Positions 7,801 through 15,047 of a stretch of 23,319 nucleotides of DNA are shown piece after piece (position 1 is the stretch's first letter; every line of letters starts with the position of its first letter). Source of the DNA: an uncultured Clostridia bacterium (GTDB lineage Bacteria; Bacillota; Clostridia; Oscillospirales; Acutalibacteraceae); assembly GCA_937902305.1 (NCBI GenBank), contig CALDHV010000208.1, positions 1 to 23,319 of the forward strand. The letters run 5' to 3'. The notes beneath the pieces were generated by a model. The model did not search any database. It was not told the origin of the DNA and saw only the letters and a list, made by a program, of their open reading frames with translations. The translations under genes were made by a program, and so were the position numbers.

Positions 7801-7850
7801 AGACATTAGTCGCTAGATGATGAGGGCTTTGGCTCCTGCGTAATCGTCGG
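7801..7850 (+). repeat. Dispersed ~37-bp repeat, copy 2
   Basis: The stretch TTAGTCGCTAGATGATGAGG then GCTTTGGCTCCTGCGTA matches the minus strand of 4524-4567 at about 30 of 37 positions. It lies just after ribF. I see no clear stem-loop terminator here. Confidence 0.5.
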
Positions 7851-7889
7851 TTTGTACATTCCGAAAAAACACCGGTAAATGTTGTCTGC

Positions 7890-7918
7890 TTGACCTTTGG
7901 CGAAAAAATCTCTATAAT
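7890..7918 (+). promoter_or_regulatory. Sigma-A-type promoter for rpe
   Basis: TTGACC (7890-7895) and TATAAT (7913-7918) are separated by exactly 17 bases and lie 21 bases before the rpe start. This marks rpe as the first gene of its own transcript rather than a continuation of the truB-ribF unit. Confidence 0.85.
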
Positions 7919-7938
7919 TTCTTTGGTAGGTGATCATA

Positions 7939-8583
7939 ATGCGGGTTTCTCCCTCCATGCTTTCGTGCGATTTCGCGCACGCGGCAGACGGTCTGCGCCT
8001 GGCGGAAAACAGCGGCGCGGATATGCTCCATCTCGATGTGATGGACGGCATCTTCGTGCCGAATGTGAGCTTCGGGCCGCCGGTGATCGCGTCGTGGCGA
8101 CCGCATACGGCATTGCCGTTTGACGTACATCTGATGATGCAACACCCCGACCGCCTGATCGACGCCTTTGCCGCGGCGGGCGCGGACAGCATCAACATTC
8201 ATCTGGAATGTGACGATCCCATTGCCGACACCCTCGCGCATATCCGCGCGTGCGGTAAAAAAACCGCCATCACGCTCAAGCCCAAGACCCCTGCCGAGGC
8301 GGCGTTCCCGTACCTCGATGCGGTGGATATGGTTTTGGTGATGACGGTGGAGCCCGGCTTCGGCGGGCAGTCGTTTATGGCGGATATGTTGCCGAAGATC
8401 GCGACCTTGCGCGCCGAGCTGGAGAGGCGCGGGCGCGCGGTGCCGATCGAGGTGGACGGCGGGATCAACGCCGCTACCGCCGCGCAAACGGCGCAGGCGG
8501 GCGCGGATATTGCCGTGATGGGCAGTGCGTTTTTCAAGTCTGCGGCTCCGGCGGAGCTGGTGGCACAGGTGCAGGCGCTTTGA
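7939..8583 (+). CDS. rpe: Ribulose-phosphate 3-epimerase
   Basis: Rpe interconverts ribulose 5-phosphate and xylulose 5-phosphate in the pentose phosphate pathway. The 214-residue TIM barrel shows all signature motifs: SPSMLSCDF, LHLDVMDGIFVPNVSFGP (metal-binding His and catalytic Asp), VHLMM, MTVEPGFGGQSF and IEVDGGIN (second catalytic Asp), then MGSAFFKS. The ATG at 7939 is preceded by AGGTGA at 6 bases; a GTG at 7930 is an alternative start. Its 3' end overlaps by 50 bases the 3' end of the MecA-like gene on the opposite strand. Confidence 0.96.
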   Translation: MRVSPSMLSCDFAHAADGLRLAENSGADMLHLDVMDGIFVPNVSFGPPVIASWRPHTALPFDVHLMMQHPDRLIDAFAAAGADSINIHLECDDPIADTLAHIRACGKKTAITLKPKTPAEAAFPYLDAVDMVLVMTVEPGFGGQSFMADMLPKIATLRAELERRGRAVPIEVDGGINAATAAQTAQAGADIAVMGSAFFKSAAPAELVAQVQAL

Positions 8584-9103
8584 GCGCCAACCGCTCCAGC
8601 GCATCGTCTGCGGCGAGCAGATCGCCGTGCTCGGCGGCATAGGCGATGCCGCCGGTGTCATTTGACCGCAGAGTGCCGTATTCCGCCAACAGCGCCGTTT
8701 GCGCACGGGTCAGCCGGTCGGCGGGATACAGCGCCAGTAAGTAACCGCCCTCCAGCTCATACAGAAAGCTGGTGAGCGGGGTATGGACATATTGCCATTG
8801 CCCGGCGAGCGACAGCAGAGCATCGGCATCTGCGATGACGCAGGAATAGGGCGCGTCGGCGGTATCCCGCTCCGGGGCGGACAGCAACAGCACACAGCCG
8901 CCCTCCACCGGCAACACCTCCGCAACAACCTGCGGAAAAGCGTGCCCGGTAAAGCGGCGCACGGTGGCAATCAGTCGTCGGATGTGTCGGTCGGCGGCGG
9001 GACAGCCGCCCGGGGTCATCGCTTCGGACAAGCCCCATTGCTCCATTTCTTTTTCCGAAAGCCAAACGCGGACGCGGTCGGCTTTGACCGTTTCCACTTT
9101 CAT
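8534..9103 (-). CDS. MecA-like ClpC adaptor protein
   Basis: A 189-residue protein with the two-part layout of MecA, the adaptor that brings substrates (ComK in Bacillus) to ClpCP. The N-terminal part (MKVETVKADRVRVWLSEKEM...) matches the MecA start, in which a short strand is followed by a helix-rich segment. The C-terminal part shows the MecA order of elements: ADADALLSLAGQW, a SFLYELEGGYLLALYP strand, LLAEYG and AAEHGDLLAADDALERL. A Pro-rich tail of ~14 residues (APAPVPPAPPEPQT) is encoded across the end of rpe. The ATG at 9103 has AGGAGGG upstream. Its substrate is unknown; identification is by pattern, not by strong identity. Confidence 0.65.
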   Translation of the reverse strand: MKVETVKADRVRVWLSEKEMEQWGLSEAMTPGGCPAADRHIRRLIATVRRFTGHAFPQVVAEVLPVEGGCVLLLSAPERDTADAPYSCVIADADALLSLAGQWQYVHTPLTSFLYELEGGYLLALYPADRLTRAQTALLAEYGTLRSNDTGGIAYAAEHGDLLAADDALERLALKAPAPVPPAPPEPQT

Positions 9104-9130
9104 TGGTTTCCCTCCTTTCGATATGCTTTT

Positions 9131-9159
9131 ATCCTACACCCTGCCGACCCCGCTCGCAA
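9131..9159 (-). promoter_or_regulatory. Possible promoter for the MecA-like gene
   Basis: Read on the minus strand, TTGCGA (9159-9154) and TAGGAT (9136-9131) are separated by 17 bases and lie about 28 bases before the ATG at 9103. The match to consensus is moderate. I find no convincing promoter for the divergent rnfC gene in the same gap. Confidence 0.45.
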
Positions 9160-9213
9160 GCGGATAAAACTGGCGGGAAAGGTTTCCTAATTTGACGAGA
9201 AAGGTGTGTTCGT

Positions 9214-10488
9214 ATGCCGCTGTTTGCAAAGGGCGTGCCCTTGCCGTTCCAAAAGGGTGCCGCGCTGACCCGACCGATCGAGACGCTACCGGCGCAACAG
9301 CCGCTCCGTGTACCGTTGACCCGGTTGGCAGAGGACGGCTCGGAGCATCCGGATATTTTGTTGCCGGAGGAGGTTCTTCCGGCGGGCACGGTGCTGTATC
9401 AAGAGAAGGATATTCCGTCGCTGGCACCGGTCGCGGGGCAGTGCGAGGGCACGGTGGTGCTGGATCATCCGCTGTGCGGGCGTATTCTGTGCGCCGAGTG
9501 GCAACCCACCGAGGAGCCGATCAGAGAGGTATTGCTCCCGGCCAATGAAGCGGATAAGCTGACCGTCAATGATGTGCTGTCGGCGGCGCGGGATGCCGCC
9601 ATCGTGGACGAATTGGACGGGCTTCTGCTCATCGACAAATTGCACGTCTGGCACGATCGCCTCAAGCGCGCAAGCCGCCGTCAGCGTCCCGTCGTGGTCG
9701 CTGATGCGACCGAAAACGACGTTTTCGGCAGTAGCGCGTGGGCGGCGTTGCGGGAAGACCCGCGCAAGGCGTTTTTCGGTCTGCATCTGATCGCCTCGAC
9801 ATTAGGGGTCAAGCGGTATCACATCGCCGCCGTTCTGCCGAAGGCGGACGCACGCGCGGTATCGCAGGCGATCGGGCGCAATCATCTCTATCGCGTACCG
9901 GATGAATACCCGGTGACGGAATATGCCGAATACGGCAGAACGGTACTGCGGGTCGGCGTGCAGGCGTGTATGGCACTTGCCGACGCGGTGCAGACCGGAC
10001 GCAAGGCTACCGGGCTGGTGGTATCGGTCACGGGGGACGGCGTGCCCGCGTCGATGAATGTGCGGGTGCCGTACGGCACGACGGTGGACACCCTGCTGAA
10101 ATACGCCAAGGCGCTGTCCGAAACCGAGGTGTATTTCGGTGACAATATGACCGGCATCCTTTGCACCGATACCCGTCTGCCGATCCTGCCCGGTATGACC
10201 ACCCTGCTGGTGTTGCGTCCGCGCACGGCGCGGGTGCCGCAGCCCTGCATCGGGTGCGGCAGATGCGCGGCGGCGTGTCCGGCGGGGCTGTTGCCGTACG
10301 AGATCGTTCGGCGACTGGAAAATATGCACTATGAGCGGCTACAGCATTTGTCGCCGCAGGACTGTGACGGTTGCGGCATCTGCTCCTACGTCTGCCCGGC
10401 GGGGCGGAATGTGGCGGCGGAGGTCTTACGCGCCGGAGAAGAGGATCACGCAACGCTGATCCACTGGGGAGGTGACGACCGTGAGTAA
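9214..10488 (+). CDS. RnfC-like protein lacking the NADH/FMN-binding motifs
   Basis: RnfC is normally the peripheral cytoplasmic subunit of the Rnf complex and exchanges electrons with NAD through FMN and two [4Fe-4S] clusters. This 424-residue homologue keeps both ferredoxin-type motifs: Cys345, 348, 351, 355 (CIGCGRCAAACP) and Cys384, 387, 390, 394 (CDGCGICSYVCP). Where canonical RnfC has the glycine-rich GLGGAGFP motif, this protein has AAIVDELDGLLLIDKL (~128-143); the NGAECEPY segment is replaced by ADATENDVFGSS (~163-174); the KYPQGGE motif is also gone (EYPVTEYAEYG, ~231-241). The N-terminal barrel region (QPLRVPLTRL...VLYQEKD...PVAGQCEGTV) is preserved. The frame is intact. It is first of four rnf-like genes and overlaps rnfD by 8 bases. 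Confidence 0.85.
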   Translation: MPLFAKGVPLPFQKGAALTRPIETLPAQQPLRVPLTRLAEDGSEHPDILLPEEVLPAGTVLYQEKDIPSLAPVAGQCEGTVVLDHPLCGRILCAEWQPTEEPIREVLLPANEADKLTVNDVLSAARDAAIVDELDGLLLIDKLHVWHDRLKRASRRQRPVVVADATENDVFGSSAWAALREDPRKAFFGLHLIASTLGVKRYHIAAVLPKADARAVSQAIGRNHLYRVPDEYPVTEYAEYGRTVLRVGVQACMALADAVQTGRKATGLVVSVTGDGVPASMNVRVPYGTTVDTLLKYAKALSETEVYFGDNMTGILCTDTRLPILPGMTTLLVLRPRTARVPQPCIGCGRCAAACPAGLLPYEIVRRLENMHYERLQHLSPQDCDGCGICSYVCPAGRNVAAEVLRAGEEDHATLIHWGGDDRE

Positions 10489-11482
10489 GGTGTATGCGCC
10501 GTTCGTGCGCACCGAGGATACCGCCCGCCGGATGGTGATGGACGTTCTGCTGGCCACGGTGCCGCTGTGCGCGTTTTCGGCGTTTCTGTACGGGATGCGC
10601 CCGGTGCTGATCGTGCTGTTCAGCATCCTGTCGGCAATGGTTAGCGAGGCGGTCTGTTGCCTGTTCCGCAAGCAAAAGCCGACCTCCCTACGGGACGGCA
10701 GTGCCGCCGTGACGGGGGCACTGATCGGGCTGGCGATGTCGCCGGCGGTCGCTTATTGGGTGCCGATGCTCGGCGCTGCATTTGCCATCATCGTGGTCAA
10801 GGCGCCATTCGGCGGATATGGGCGCAACGTCTTTAACCCCGCCGCCGCGGGTATTGCCATTATGTCGTTTTGTTTTCCCAATCGGGTGTTTACCTATCCG
10901 ATGTTTTCGTCCTTTTCGCGTTTGTCGCTGTTGCCGGAGATCCCGGAGAGCGAGCTGGTGGTCGAAAGTTCCCTTGCTGCCCAGCTGCGGGAGGGCGCGA
11001 CCCCGACCGTCACGCGGGTGCATCTGCTGATCGGCGATTTTGTCGGGCCGATCGGCGCGACGGCGACGCTGGTGTTGCTGGCGTGTCTGCTGTGCCTGTG
11101 TGTGCGGCGCACGGTGTCGCTGTGGACGGTGTTGCCGTATCTGTTCACCTGCTGTCTGATCGCGTGGCTGTTTCCGTGCGCGGGGGTCGGCAGACTGTAC
11201 GGCACGATGGCACAGATGTGCTCCGGCTATGTGTTGTTCACGGGCGTGTTTTTGCTCAATGACCCGGTCACGACCCCGCGCTATTGGGTCGGACGGTTGT
11301 TCTATGGCGTAATCGCCGCTATCTTTGTGATGCTGTTACAGCACATCGGTCGGTTTGAGGCGGGGAGCTGTTTTGCCATTCTGATGATGAATGTACTGTC
11401 GCCGCTCATCGACCGCTGGAGCTGGCACGCGATGCGGTATTTCCGGGAAATGAAGCACAAGGGGGTGGGCGCTCATGGCTGA
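10481..11482 (+). CDS. RnfD-like membrane subunit with covalent-FMN threonine
   Basis: RnfD/NqrB proteins are polytopic membrane subunits that carry covalently bound FMN and form part of the ion pathway. The 333-residue product has many hydrophobic segments and family motifs: LRDGSAAVTGALIGLAMSP, APFGGYGRNVFNPAAAGIA, VGPIGATATL in which Thr194 aligns with the flavinylated Thr of the GET/GAT motif, and LNDPVTTPRYWVGRLFYG near the end. The GTG at 10481 is chosen because GGGGAGGTGA (10467-10476) precedes it closely; an in-frame GTG at 10472 lies inside that site. It overlaps rnfC and is followed by an overlapping rnfE-like gene. In canonical operons rnfG would come next; it is absent. Confidence 0.88.
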   Translation: MSKVYAPFVRTEDTARRMVMDVLLATVPLCAFSAFLYGMRPVLIVLFSILSAMVSEAVCCLFRKQKPTSLRDGSAAVTGALIGLAMSPAVAYWVPMLGAAFAIIVVKAPFGGYGRNVFNPAAAGIAIMSFCFPNRVFTYPMFSSFSRLSLLPEIPESELVVESSLAAQLREGATPTVTRVHLLIGDFVGPIGATATLVLLACLLCLCVRRTVSLWTVLPYLFTCCLIAWLFPCAGVGRLYGTMAQMCSGYVLFTGVFLLNDPVTTPRYWVGRLFYGVIAAIFVMLLQHIGRFEAGSCFAILMMNVLSPLIDRWSWHAMRYFREMKHKGVGAHG

Positions 11483-12116
11483 CCGTAAACGGCAGTTTTT
11501 CGGGGATATGATCGAGAACGCCTTTACCCACAATGTCGTGCTGGCGCAGGCGTTGGGCATCTGCCCGATCATCGCCGCCGGCGTGACGCTCAAAAACGGG
11601 GTCGTGCTGACCGTATGCACGGCGCTGACGATGCTTCCGCTCGGGCTGCTATTGTCGCTCGTCGGGCGGCGGCTTGCCAAATGGTTGCGCCCGGTGCTGT
11701 ATGTGCTGTTGTCGATGGTGCTGTTGGTCGCGGCGGCGATGGTGCTGGAGCGGTATGTCGCGCCGGAGCTGTATGCAAAGCTGTATGTGTTTATCCCGCT
11801 GATCGCGGTGAATATGCTGTATTCCCGCAGTGTCGGCTACGCCTCGACCGCTCGACCGCTGGAGACCGTGACCGATGCCATCGGCAGTTCGGTCGGCTTC
11901 GGCGTGGTGATCTGCTTTATCTCCACCCTGCGGGAGATCGCGGCATTCGGCACGATCTGGGATAAGCCGCTCGGTATGGATGTCGATCTGCCGCAGGCGG
12001 CGGCGCCCTTTGCGGCGTTCCTGTTGCTTGGCTTTATGGCAGCAGGTCTGCGCTGGATGCGTCGTGGCATTGCCGACCGTCGCGCCGATACCGACGACGA
12101 TGGCTACGATCTGTGA
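11475..12116 (+). CDS. RnfE-like membrane subunit, one cluster cysteine lost
   Basis: A 213-residue NqrD/RnfE-family membrane protein with about six hydrophobic segments. The first cluster motif survives as ALGICPII (Cys30). The second, normally IPLIxVNC, reads IPLIAVNM, so Met114 stands in for the second ligand Cys of the intramembrane [2Fe-2S] cluster. Downstream conserved elements remain (SVGYAS...ETVTDAIGSSVGFGVVICFISTLREI...FGTIWDKPLG). The ATG at 11475 overlaps rnfD by 8 bases. RnfE and RnfA homologues form the pseudo-symmetric pair that holds the cluster; see the RnfA-like entry for the partner. The ~20 C-terminal residues are charged and probably cytoplasmic. Confidence 0.88.
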   Translation: MADRKRQFFGDMIENAFTHNVVLAQALGICPIIAAGVTLKNGVVLTVCTALTMLPLGLLLSLVGRRLAKWLRPVLYVLLSMVLLVAAAMVLERYVAPELYAKLYVFIPLIAVNMLYSRSVGYASTARPLETVTDAIGSSVGFGVVICFISTLREIAAFGTIWDKPLGMDVDLPQAAAPFAAFLLLGFMAAGLRWMRRGIADRRADTDDDGYDL

Positions 12117-12134
12117 GAAAGGCGGGAACACGGT

Positions 12135-12749
12135 ATGAGTTTTTTTGAACAAATCGGTTCCGGGCTGAGCGAGCTTTTTTCGCTGTTCGTCACGGTGGTG
12201 CTGTTGCAGAATATCGTGCTGACCACCGGCTTCGGCTCGTCGGTGATGCTTCACACCGTCCGCAAGCCCAACACGATCTGGCAGTTCAGCGGCATTATGG
12301 CGGTGTATTCGGTGCTGACCGTGGCGATCGAGTTTCCGATCGACCACCGGTTCGGCACGGCGATCACCAACTTTTGGCGACCGCTGGTCATCGTGGGCAT
12401 CGTGTCGGTGCTGTATCTTTTGTCGGTGATCCTTCTGCGACGTTTTGCTCGGGAGCTATATTCCCGCATCGGGGCGATGCTCCCCCTGGCGGCATTCAAC
12501 AATATGGTGATCGGTATGGCGCTGATCTCCAATGTGCAGATGAGCCTCGGCTTCGGCGGCGTCATCGGTCTGGCGATCGGCGCGTCGCTGGCGTTTGGTC
12601 TGCTGACCTGGGTCACGGCGGAGGGCATTGAGCGGCTGGATAATCCGGATATGCCGGATGCGTTCCGCGGAATGCCGTCCACCCTGCTGTATGTCGGGCT
12701 GGTCGCGCTGGCGTTGCTCGGCTTTAAGTCGGATTTCTCGTTGATTTAA
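12135..12749 (+). CDS. RnfA-like membrane subunit, both cluster cysteines lost
   Basis: A 204-residue NqrE/RnfA-family membrane protein with about six hydrophobic segments. Aligned by hand to canonical RnfA, the motif NNVVLSRFLGICPFLG corresponds to QNIVLTTGFGSSVMLH, putting Ser36 at the first ligand Cys, and LPLITTNCAVLGVAL corresponds to LPLAAFNNMVIGMAL, putting Asn123 at the second. The overall fold signature, length and C-terminus (LPSTLLYVGLVALALLGF-like segment) are kept. The preceding RnfE-like stop is 18 bases away, and GAAAGGCGGG lies upstream. No rnfB gene (Fe-S cluster subunit) follows; the next gene is ispDF, 78 bases on, with no obvious terminator between. Confidence 0.85.
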   Translation: MSFFEQIGSGLSELFSLFVTVVLLQNIVLTTGFGSSVMLHTVRKPNTIWQFSGIMAVYSVLTVAIEFPIDHRFGTAITNFWRPLVIVGIVSVLYLLSVILLRRFARELYSRIGAMLPLAAFNNMVIGMALISNVQMSLGFGGVIGLAIGASLAFGLLTWVTAEGIERLDNPDMPDAFRGMPSTLLYVGLVALALLGFKSDFSLI

Positions 12750-12827
12750 CGGCAACGCCGTGCCCGTTCATCAGTGTATGGGGCGCGGGGTTGACCGGTC
12801 ACAAAACCGCCGTGGCGGAGAAAGGGT

Positions 12828-14018
12828 GTGAGGTCGGTGGCGTATACCGCAGTGATCGTGGCGGCGGCGGGTCAGTCCGCGCGAATGGGTCAGCCCAAAC
12901 AGCAGATCCCACTGGACGGCGTGCCGGTGCTGTTGCGCACTCTGCGAACCCTACAGGCGGTGCCGCAGGTCGATGCGCTGATATTGGTCGCGCGCGCCGA
13001 GGATGCGGAGGACTTTGCGGCTTTGGCACGGCAGGACGGGATCACCAAGCTGGTCGCCGTCGTGCCGGGCGGCGATACCCGTCAGCAGTCGGTGCAGAAC
13101 GGGCTTGCGGTTTTGCCGCCGCAGACGACGCTGGTCGGCATCCACGACGGCGCGCGTCCGCTGGTCACACCCGAGACGGTGTGCGCCGTCATCGAAAAGG
13201 CCGCCGAGACCGGCGCCGCGGCGACGGCGATCCCGGTCTATGATACGCTCAAGCGCGCGGACGCGCAGGGACGGGTGACGGATACCCCCGACCGCACCGG
13301 CGTATGGCGGGTGCAGACACCGCAGGTGTTTGCCGCCGACGCCTATCGTGTCGCGATGGCGCAGGCGGTCGCGCGCGGCGAGGACGCCACCGACGACTGT
13401 CGGCTGATGGAGCGCGCCGGTCATACGGTATGGCTGGTGCCAGGCGATGCGACCAATCTCAAGGTCACGGTGCCGGAGGACATTCCGCTGGCGGAGGCGA
13501 TCCTCCGCGCGGGGAAAAAGGAGGGTGGCGCTATGCGGATCGGGCACGGCTATGACGTCCACCGGCTGGTGGAGGGTCGCCCGCTGATATTGGGCGGCGT
13601 GAATATTCCGTACGAAAAGGGATTGCTCGGACATTCGGATGCCGATGTGCTGACTCACGCTGTGATGGATGCTATGCTCGGCGCGGCGGCGTTGGGAGAT
13701 ATTGGCGGAATGTTCCCCGATACCGACCCTGCGTATGCCGGAGCGGACAGTCTTGCACTGTTGCGGCAGGTGGCAGAGCGGATCCGGGCGGCGGGCTATG
13801 CCGTCGGCAATATCGACGCGACTGTGCTGGCGCAACGCCCGAAGCTCAAGCCTTATATCGACGGTATGCGGCAAAGGCTTGCCGAGGCAATGGGGATCGA
13901 CTCCGCCATGGTCAGTGTCAAGGCAACCACGGAGGAGGGGCTGGGCTTCACCGGCACCGGCGAGGGCATCGCCGCGCACGCGGTCTGCCTGCTTGAGGAG
14001 CGGGAGGTGACGCTATGA
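12828..14018 (+). CDS. ispDF: Fused IspD-IspF, MEP isoprenoid pathway enzyme
   Basis: The 396-residue product joins two steps of the MEP pathway. Residues ~5-228 are IspD (MEP cytidylyltransferase): VIVAAAGQSARMGQPKQQIPLDGVPV with the nucleotide-binding loop, IHDGARPLV, and the DRTGVWRVQTPQVF and ATDDCRLME motifs. Residues ~236-396 are IspF (MECDP synthase): IGHGYDVHRL (Zn-binding Asp and His), LLGHSDADVLTHAVMDAMLGAAALGDIG, MFPDTD, and KATTEEGLGFTGTGEG. IspE, the step between, is not in the window. The GTG at 12828 has GGAG upstream; a GTG at 12837 is also possible. IspDF fusions occur in several bacterial groups. The stop overlaps the next small gene as ATGA. Confidence 0.95.
   Translation: MRSVAYTAVIVAAAGQSARMGQPKQQIPLDGVPVLLRTLRTLQAVPQVDALILVARAEDAEDFAALARQDGITKLVAVVPGGDTRQQSVQNGLAVLPPQTTLVGIHDGARPLVTPETVCAVIEKAAETGAAATAIPVYDTLKRADAQGRVTDTPDRTGVWRVQTPQVFAADAYRVAMAQAVARGEDATDDCRLMERAGHTVWLVPGDATNLKVTVPEDIPLAEAILRAGKKEGGAMRIGHGYDVHRLVEGRPLILGGVNIPYEKGLLGHSDADVLTHAVMDAMLGAAALGDIGGMFPDTDPAYAGADSLALLRQVAERIRAAGYAVGNIDATVLAQRPKLKPYIDGMRQRLAEAMGIDSAMVSVKATTEEGLGFTGTGEGIAAHAVCLLEEREVTL
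13515..13535 (+). promoter_or_regulatory. Internal ribosome-binding site at the IspF part of ispDF
   Basis: Inside the fused gene, AAAAAGGAGGG is followed 7 bases later by an in-frame ATG (13533) that starts exactly at the IspF N-terminus (MRIGHGYDVH). This is as strong as the best start sites in the window. Separate IspF may therefore be made in addition to the fusion. Confidence 0.6.
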
Positions 14019-14191
14019 CCGCCAACTGCGAGGATTGCGAAAACTACGACTACGACGAGGAAAGCGAGAGCTATGTCTGCGTCGTGGACTTGGATATGGA
14101 CGATTTTGAGCATTGCTGTCTCCATGGCGACCGCCCCTGCCCGTATTACCGAGTGCGGGATGACTATCGCATCGTACGACGGCAGAATTAA
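14015..14191 (+). CDS. Small Cys-rich acidic protein, DUF6472-like
   Basis: A 58-residue protein beginning MTANCEDCENYDYDEE and ending PCPYYRVRDDYRIVRRQN. Cysteines at positions 5, 8, 22, 34, 35 and 42 with a CxxC pair suggest metal binding. It resembles a small conserved clostridial family (DUF6472, as I recall it) whose function is unknown. The ATG overlaps the ispDF stop by 4 bases, GGGAGG precedes it, and a terminator follows directly, so it is the last gene of the ispDF unit and may be translated by coupling. I cannot assign a role. Confidence 0.8.
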   Translation: MTANCEDCENYDYDEESESYVCVVDLDMDDFEHCCLHGDRPCPYYRVRDDYRIVRRQN

Positions 14192-14193
14192 AG

Positions 14194-14222
14194 CCCATCG
14201 GCACCGTCGATGGGTCTTTTTT
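14194..14222 (+). terminator. Intrinsic terminator after the ispDF unit
   Basis: CCCATCG (14194-14200) pairs with CGATGGG (14208-14214) around a 7-base loop and is followed by TCTTTTTT. It lies directly after the small Cys-rich gene's stop and ends only 17 bases before the tatD start. Confidence 0.85.
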
Positions 14223-14239
14223 GTGAAAGGAGCAGGGCT

Positions 14240-15001
14240 ATGATCTACGATACCCACGCCCATTATGACGATGCGGCGTTTGATGACGACCGCGCGGCGC
14301 TGTTGGCGGCTTTGCCGGAGCGGAATGTCGGCACGGTCATTAATGCCGCGACCGACCCCGCGTCGGCGGAGCGGTCGATTGCCTTTGCGCGGCAATATCC
14401 GTATTTTCGCGCCGCGGTGGGGGTGCATCCCGAGTGCATCGGCGCGGCGACCGAGGCGTGGCTTGCGCAGATCGAGATATTATCGCAGGAAAAAGAGGTG
14501 TGCGCGATCGGAGAGATCGGGCTGGACTATCACTACCCGGACGGCAGTTCGCGGGAGGAACAGCTTATGTGGTTTCGCGCCCAGCTTGCGCTGGCAAACC
14601 GGCGGGGTCTGCCGGTCATCGTCCACGACCGCGACGCGCACGAGGACACCCTGCAATGCCTGCGGGAATATCGCCCACGCGGGGTGGTGCATTGCTTCTC
14701 CGGCAGTGTGGAGATGATGCGCGAGGTCGTGGAGATGGGAATGTATATCGGTTTGGGCGGCACCGTGACCTTCAAAAACGCCCGCCGCCCGGTGGAGGTC
14801 GCGGCGGCAGTCCCGGCGGAGCGTTTCCTGCTGGAGACCGACGCGCCGTATATGGCACCCGAGCCGATGCGCGGCAGGCGGTGCGACTCGTCGATGATCG
14901 CGTATACCGCCGCACGGATCGCGCAGATACGCGGCATCCCGGCGGATGAGGTGCTCCGGCAGGCGTGGCAAAACGCCGAAGGACTGTTCGGCGCGTTCTA
15001 A
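14240..15001 (+). CDS. tatD: TatD-family metal-dependent hydrolase (DNase)
   Basis: TatD proteins are cytoplasmic TIM-barrel hydrolases with two metals, active on DNA (3'-5' exonuclease) in E. coli. The 253-residue product has the ligands in order: DTHAHYDD (His6, His8), GEIGLDYHYPD (Glu92), VHDRDAHED (His129), HCFSG (His151) and LETDAPYM (Asp201). The length is typical. The ATG at 14240 follows AAAGGAGC; the open frame extends 10 codons upstream but that part lies in the terminator. It is followed by spoIIP 46 bases later. Its biological substrate here is not shown. Confidence 0.93.
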   Translation: MIYDTHAHYDDAAFDDDRAALLAALPERNVGTVINAATDPASAERSIAFARQYPYFRAAVGVHPECIGAATEAWLAQIEILSQEKEVCAIGEIGLDYHYPDGSSREEQLMWFRAQLALANRRGLPVIVHDRDAHEDTLQCLREYRPRGVVHCFSGSVEMMREVVEMGMYIGLGGTVTFKNARRPVEVAAAVPAERFLLETDAPYMAPEPMRGRRCDSSMIAYTAARIAQIRGIPADEVLRQAWQNAEGLFGAF

Positions 15002-15047
15002 TTCCGCATTTCCCCGCATACGTTGAGTAGTGGGGAGATGGTGCCGC

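Noticed and set aside
7912..8706. 264-residue open frame on the minus strand opposite rpe
   Set aside because: It is antisense to rpe and contains no family motif; the MecA-like frame is the better minus-strand gene here.
12750..12827. Terminator between the rnfA-like gene and ispDF
   Set aside because: Only a weak CGGC/GCCG stem is present and no T-run; co-transcription cannot be excluded.
12951..13979. 342-residue open frame on the minus strand opposite ispDF
   Set aside because: It is a shadow of a gene whose plus-strand motifs are complete in both enzyme halves.
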